Shown: one piece after another, positions 60,241-64,000 of the stretch
How positions within the stretch are numbered: the stretch's first letter is position 1
How the letters are laid out: every line of letters starts with the position of its first letter
Assembly (NCBI GenBank): GCA_965237625.1
Contig: CBDEGD010000036.1
Span: 1-64,000 of the forward strand
Reading direction: 5' to 3'
From: JABDIP01 sp965237625
GTDB lineage: Bacteria; Pseudomonadota; Alphaproteobacteria; DSM-16000; Inquilinaceae
DNA: 64,000 nucleotides
The notes under the pieces: model-generated
The model's database searches: none
What the model was told of the DNA's origin: nothing
Seen by the model: only the letters and a program-made list of their open reading frames with translations
Position numbers and translations under genes: made by a program

Positions 60241-60708
60241 GGGGTGCGGCAGCTCCATCGCAAAGACGTGGATCTTGCAGTCCTGGCCCCCGATGAGGGC
60301 CCGCGCCTCGCCGAAATCGACCTCGGCATGCCCGGGGTCATGCGCCAGCGGCACGAAGACCTCCCGGCTACGCTGCCAGTGTTCTCGGACATAGTCCTTG
60401 ACGATGGTATAGCCACCGACAAAATTGTGCTCATCCCGCAGGCGCTCGAAGATCGGCTTGGCGGTATGGCGCTGCCTACGATGAACCTGCCGGTCCGCCT
60501 TCAGGATCCGCTCGATGATGCCGATAAAGGGATCCAGCTTGGGCCGGGACCCCGGCCGGCTGCGCCGGTAGCCCGGCGGCACCGAATGGCTCAGCATCTT
60601 GGCCACCGTCCGCCGGTCCACACCAAACACCCGGGCCGCATCCCGAATGCTCATCCCCTCAACGTGACAGGCCCGGCGAACCCGCGCGTACAGCTCCACT
60701 CGATACAT
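60240..60708 (-). pseudogene. IS21-family transposase IstA, N-terminal fragment
   Basis: About 156 residues match IstA: an N-terminal helix-turn-helix (GMSIRDAARVFGVDRRTVAK), the YRRSRPGSRPKLDPFIGIIE segment, and the start of the DDE domain (HAEVDFGEARALIGG with the first catalytic Asp). After MELPHP the frame runs into the antisense of the broken oxidase, so the rest of IstA and all of IstB are missing. ATG 60708 follows GGGGGG. Confidence 0.8.
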
Positions 60709-60986
60709 TCCCCCCGACCCTCAGCCAGTCACAGACTGATCAATGGCCATACCTGGTACATTGTTGCTCCGCCGCAGCTAGCGTTACCGGCGGCCCAGGT
60801 GGGGGACTATTGCTCCGCCGTTCTCACTAATGCCGTGGTCCGGGCTTTGCCCTGTGGCTTTGGTGTTATCGGAGAACGAATGATGTCCCACTCTATGGGT
60901 TTGGATTGAGCACAAGCGGGCCGCAACGACGCTCAGCGGGCGCGAATATCCGGTAACTCACTCAGTATGCGCGGGATGTTGCTCTA
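60709..60986. other. Probable end region of the broken IS21-type element
   Basis: No gene is seen. Two similar stretches (GTACATTGTTGCTCCGCCGC near 60758-60777 and GGACTATTGCTCCGCCG near 60803-60819) form a direct repeat, as is common for the multiple terminal repeats of IS21-family elements. The exact element end cannot be set by eye. Confidence 0.4.
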
Positions 60987-61290
60987 GGCTCCGAAATCAC
61001 GAGCGCGTTCAAATGCCTTGCCGGTTCCGATCTCCGACAATATGGCTGTTGAGACCTTCGGGCCGAAGCCAGGGATGCACGTCGGCCTCTCGCGGTTAGC
61101 TTCCTCTAGACTGACCTGCTCGATCAAAGTACCGACCGTTTTTGTTGCGCCAATCGTGCCAGAGCCAGTCAGCATGGAGCCCGGCAATGAGCTCGTTCAT
61201 GCGCTCCGGCATCTGATCTTCACGGTTCTCAAGACTGGCGAACAGGGATTGGCGCGAGCCATTGCCATCGCGCCGCACGGTGATGTCTCG
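60987..61290 (-). pseudogene. IS110-family transposase remnant
   Basis: Two overlapping frames carry pieces of the central part of an IS110-type transposase: SLFASLENREDQMPERMNEL with GLHADWLWHDW, then in another frame TLIEQVSLEEANRERP and CIPGFGPKVSTAILSEIGTG followed by KAFERARDFGA. The IPGFGPKVSTAI segment is the typical helix-hairpin-helix signature before the C-terminal Transposase_20 domain. The ends are missing and there is a frameshift near 61150, so it is inactive. Confidence 0.7.
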
Positions 61291-61357
61291 GGGTTCCTTC
61301 TTGCCAGTGGTCGATCTTAGCCACGGGCGGCGCACTTGGTCCGGTTGGGAACGCCGA

Positions 61358-64000
61358 TCAAACCAACGTATCGAACGCGCTCTTCATCATGGCCTTGCCA
61401 TCGAGCTTGGGCTTGGTGACCTGGATATTCTTGAGGGCCAGGTCCAGCCCGTCTTTTTCGGAGTATTTTACCGGGAACTTAGCGCTGAGTACCATATTGG
61501 GCCCGAACTCGCCCAGTTTCTTGCGCCATGGACCCCAGGTGTGGTCGATGTCGGGCAGAGGCCAGGGAAGATCGACCCCTGCCGTGACTGAGGCATTAAC
61601 GCCAAGCTCGAATTTCGGGCTGGCCTCGATCTCGGCCAGCGCCTCGGCGGCGAAGCCCTCGGCCTTGCTCCATTTCACGCCGACGTCGATCGAGGCCTCG
61701 GCGCCCAGGCCCAGCGTGCCATCGAGCCCGACGCGGCCCTTGACGAAGGCCACGGCGGCCTGTGCCTTGAGCCCGCCGCCCAGGTCGAGCTTGAAGCCCG
61801 CATAGGCCGGGATGTGGAATTTCGCATTGCCCTCGACCTGCGCCTCTTCGGGCTTTTCCAGGTCCATCGTTGCGCTGACCTTGGTGTCGCGCAGCTGGCC
61901 CGGGCCGACAAAGGCCAGAAAGTCAATCCGCGCGTCGACGAAGGCGAAGATCCCGAAGCCGACCGGGCCGAGCTTGACGCCCCAGATCGGGAATTCCAGT
62001 TTGGGACTCTGGTAAATCGGCTTATTGTAGGGGACCCGCTTGAACAGATCGACCGTCGGCGGCAGCGCTATCTCGCCGGTGATGATGATCCGCCCGTCGC
62101 GGGTGTATTCGATCGCGGCGGTGCCGGTCAGCACCTTGCCGAAGGCGATCGAGGCCTTGCCCATGCCCCAGATCTGCAATTCGCCGATCGGGCCGCCCTC
62201 GATCGGATCGCCCTGGTCGTCTATCGCCATGTTAGTGGCGGTGATCTGGATGTAGCCCTTGGCCGGCCCCTTGGCCAAATCGACGCGGCCGAAGAAGCGC
62301 ACCGCCTCGCCCTTCATCGCGACCTTGAGTTTTCCGGACGCGCCGGGTGCCTTCAGCGTCGCCGAGCCCGCGCCGGAGACGAGCCAAACACCTTCGGGAT
62401 TGCGCTGCGCGCGCACGGTCACCTTGGCATCCGAGACGCCGGGCAGCTTGTCGATGGGCAGCGGGATGTCCTTGCCCTCGATCAGCAAGCCGGTCTCGGG
62501 CGTGTAGCCCACGGTGATGGTGCTGCCTTTGAGGATGCCGCCGAGCGTCAGCGTGCCGGTGACCCCGAAGGTGTCGTTGGTCACGGCGACGTCGATGCTG
62601 CCTCTGTCGACGCCGGGCAGGGTGCCTTTCTTGACGGTAAGCTTGCCCTTGACCTTGAAATCATCCTTGGCCAGCGAATACTCGGCCTCGAGCTCGGCTT
62701 TTTCCACGAAGTTGAAATCGAAGGCGAAACTTCCCTTGAGAAGAATATCGTCCTTGGTGGTTTTGGCCGACAGCATGCCAGAGCCAAGCTGGTCGACCGC
62801 GATGCCCGCCGATCCGGCGATGAAAAAGCCCGACGCCCCGACACCCAATTGCAGCGCGGCCTCGGTCACTGAGACCGGGCCGATGCTGAGACTGTCGGTG
62901 GGTACCGGGAAATTCATCGAAATCTGGTCGCCCTTCAGGACGATAGGAACTTTAAGCTTGGGAAACAAAGCCTTGGACGACGAAATCGAGCCCTCGGCGA
63001 ACAACTCGCCGTCGGCGGTAATCCTGGGGTCGCCGAAAGTGATCGGCGAAAGCGGCTCGAATGTCAGACCCTCGGCAAATGCGGCGCGGATGCTTTTGCG
63101 CGTCACCACCGCGCCAAAGCCCAAATCTTCTTCGTGTTTGAGATCGAGCGTGGTGTGTTCAAAGCCGATGAGCTTTTTCTTCTTTTTACCCTTTTGCTTT
63201 GCCTTTTTCGGTCGGCTGATCGGGATTTTCGCGATCACGGCGTTCTTATTCTCGGCCGTGGGCAGGGTCAGATCAGCGTCGCCGGTGACCTCGATGCCTT
63301 TGTAGAAGAACCCCGGTTTTTTCAGTTTGTCGCCCTTGCGGGACACCGCAAAGCGCACCATGCGACCGCCGGATTTCGACGGGAACACGTTGATGTTCTT
63401 GGGCACTTCGCCGTCTTTGAACACAAAGCCATAGCGCACCAGTTCTTTGGGGGTCATGGCGCGGAAATGCTGGACCTGCTCGCCCTTTTCGATTTGCGCC
63501 CGCGTCCAATGGATCGATGTGGTGCCGAACTTGCCCGCGCGTACGGTTTTGAACCGCATCACCCAGTTGCGCTTGACCGCGGTGGCGTTGGCGGGCATCA
63601 GGGCCGAGGTCTTGGCTTTCTTGGTATTGACCTGACGATTTGCTTTTTCCAGCGTGTCCTTGATCGATTTGTTGACTTTGGTTTTTATCGCGTTGCCGAC
63701 GTCCTGGTTGTACTTGCTTTTCAACAGCCACATGTTGTCCACAGCGTCTTTGCCGCCGATCTGCAATTCCAGAATGTGGTCGGCATCAACGCTGGATTCG
63801 GCACCAGACGGGCTGAGCATCGGGCGCAGCACGCCGTCATGCTGCGACAGTTCGTCGATGGTGCCCATCATCACCGTCCCGGCCTTGTTGGGTCTCTTGC
63901 CGGTGTGGATGTGGTAGATTTTACGGTCGCCCTTCTCCATCGGCTCGACCGTGCGCTGGCGTTTGATGCGCTTTTCCAGCGCGGTCTTGGCACCGGCGGC
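61358..64000 (-). CDS. Partial giant protein with HNH-nuclease-like segment and long beta-rich C-terminus
   Basis: The last 880 residues of a protein whose N-terminus lies beyond the window; the frame is open to base 64000. Near 63700-63800 it has an HNH/colicin-like nuclease pattern (SSVDADHILELQIGGKDAVD, then NMWLLKSKYNQDVG). A Lys-rich stretch follows (KKAKQKGKKKKK, near 63170-63210), then about 550 residues of alternating short beta strands and glycines (for example KGTLPGVDRGSIDVAVTNDT). Similar C-termini occur, as far as I recall, in very large DUF4157 proteins of extracellular contractile injection loci, but this is not proven here. It sits past IS remnants and probably came by transfer. 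Confidence 0.6.
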   Translation of the reverse strand, partial: AAGAKTALEKRIKRQRTVEPMEKGDRKIYHIHTGKRPNKAGTVMMGTIDELSQHDGVLRPMLSPSGAESSVDADHILELQIGGKDAVDNMWLLKSKYNQDVGNAIKTKVNKSIKDTLEKANRQVNTKKAKTSALMPANATAVKRNWVMRFKTVRAGKFGTTSIHWTRAQIEKGEQVQHFRAMTPKELVRYGFVFKDGEVPKNINVFPSKSGGRMVRFAVSRKGDKLKKPGFFYKGIEVTGDADLTLPTAENKNAVIAKIPISRPKKAKQKGKKKKKLIGFEHTTLDLKHEEDLGFGAVVTRKSIRAAFAEGLTFEPLSPITFGDPRITADGELFAEGSISSSKALFPKLKVPIVLKGDQISMNFPVPTDSLSIGPVSVTEAALQLGVGASGFFIAGSAGIAVDQLGSGMLSAKTTKDDILLKGSFAFDFNFVEKAELEAEYSLAKDDFKVKGKLTVKKGTLPGVDRGSIDVAVTNDTFGVTGTLTLGGILKGSTITVGYTPETGLLIEGKDIPLPIDKLPGVSDAKVTVRAQRNPEGVWLVSGAGSATLKAPGASGKLKVAMKGEAVRFFGRVDLAKGPAKGYIQITATNMAIDDQGDPIEGGPIGELQIWGMGKASIAFGKVLTGTAAIEYTRDGRIIITGEIALPPTVDLFKRVPYNKPIYQSPKLEFPIWGVKLGPVGFGIFAFVDARIDFLAFVGPGQLRDTKVSATMDLEKPEEAQVEGNAKFHIPAYAGFKLDLGGGLKAQAAVAFVKGRVGLDGTLGLGAEASIDVGVKWSKAEGFAAEALAEIEASPKFELGVNASVTAGVDLPWPLPDIDHTWGPWRKKLGEFGPNMVLSAKFPVKYSEKDGLDLALKNIQVTKPKLDGKAMMKSAFDTLV

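Overview
This 64 kb window is GC-rich chromosomal DNA from an alphaproteobacterium, most likely of the Rhodospirillales type. The evidence is gene order and family content: popZ next to valS, a dgt/SPOR/nagZ/scpA/scpB/tatABC/serS/surE/pcm/LysM-M23 run, yajC-secD-secF followed by NDUFAF3-like and NDUFAF6-like genes, divergent uvrA and ssb, gyrA followed by coaD, and a DUF3035 lipoprotein. No taxonomic marker such as 16S rRNA is present, so the genus cannot be read from the window.

Layout. 0.4-6.2 kb: a peptide/nickel-type ABC importer operon (binding protein with a one-base frameshift, two permeases, a fused double ATPase). 6.4-12.6 kb: an XRE-family regulator, a DUF3035 lipoprotein, two small unknown genes, tRNA-Asn and tRNA-Cys, then a methyltransferase/rhodanese/TolC cluster and popZ. 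12.7-18.6 kb: valS and a large hybrid histidine kinase whose third sensory domain has every residue expected of a LOV blue-light photoreceptor. 18.7-26.4 kb: small membrane proteins, ilvD, a SnoaL-like protein, a GNAT acetyltransferase, xthA, erpA and a globin. 26.4-43.9 kb: a dense housekeeping block for nucleotide pools, peptidoglycan recycling, chromosome condensation, Tat and Sec export, tRNA charging, protein repair and complex I assembly. 44-59.5 kb: a PuuD-like membrane protein, trmFO, a pair of exported proteins made of tandem four-cysteine repeats, uvrA, ssb, a LysE exporter, a frameshifted endonuclease-family gene, gyrA and coaD.

After coaD the character changes. A tRNA-Lys is followed by the first 58 codons of an FAD-linked oxidase, broken by an IS21-type transposase fragment, then an IS110-type remnant, then the C-terminal 880 residues of a very large protein with an HNH-nuclease-like segment and a long beta-rich region, running off the window edge. 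This looks like the edge of a genomic island. Relatives of that protein may belong to contractile-injection-system or polymorphic-toxin loci, but the deciding N-terminus lies outside the window.

The less expected items are the LOV histidine kinase, the two four-cysteine-repeat secreted proteins (18 repeats in total), the partial giant protein beyond tRNA-Lys, a TA-flanked palindromic element wedged between tatA and tatB, and the adjacent pair of complex I assembly-factor homologues behind secF. Several long perfect inverted repeats in intergenic spaces look like dispersed REP or MITE-type elements. Two conserved genes carry single-base frameshifts, which may be real decay or sequencing errors.
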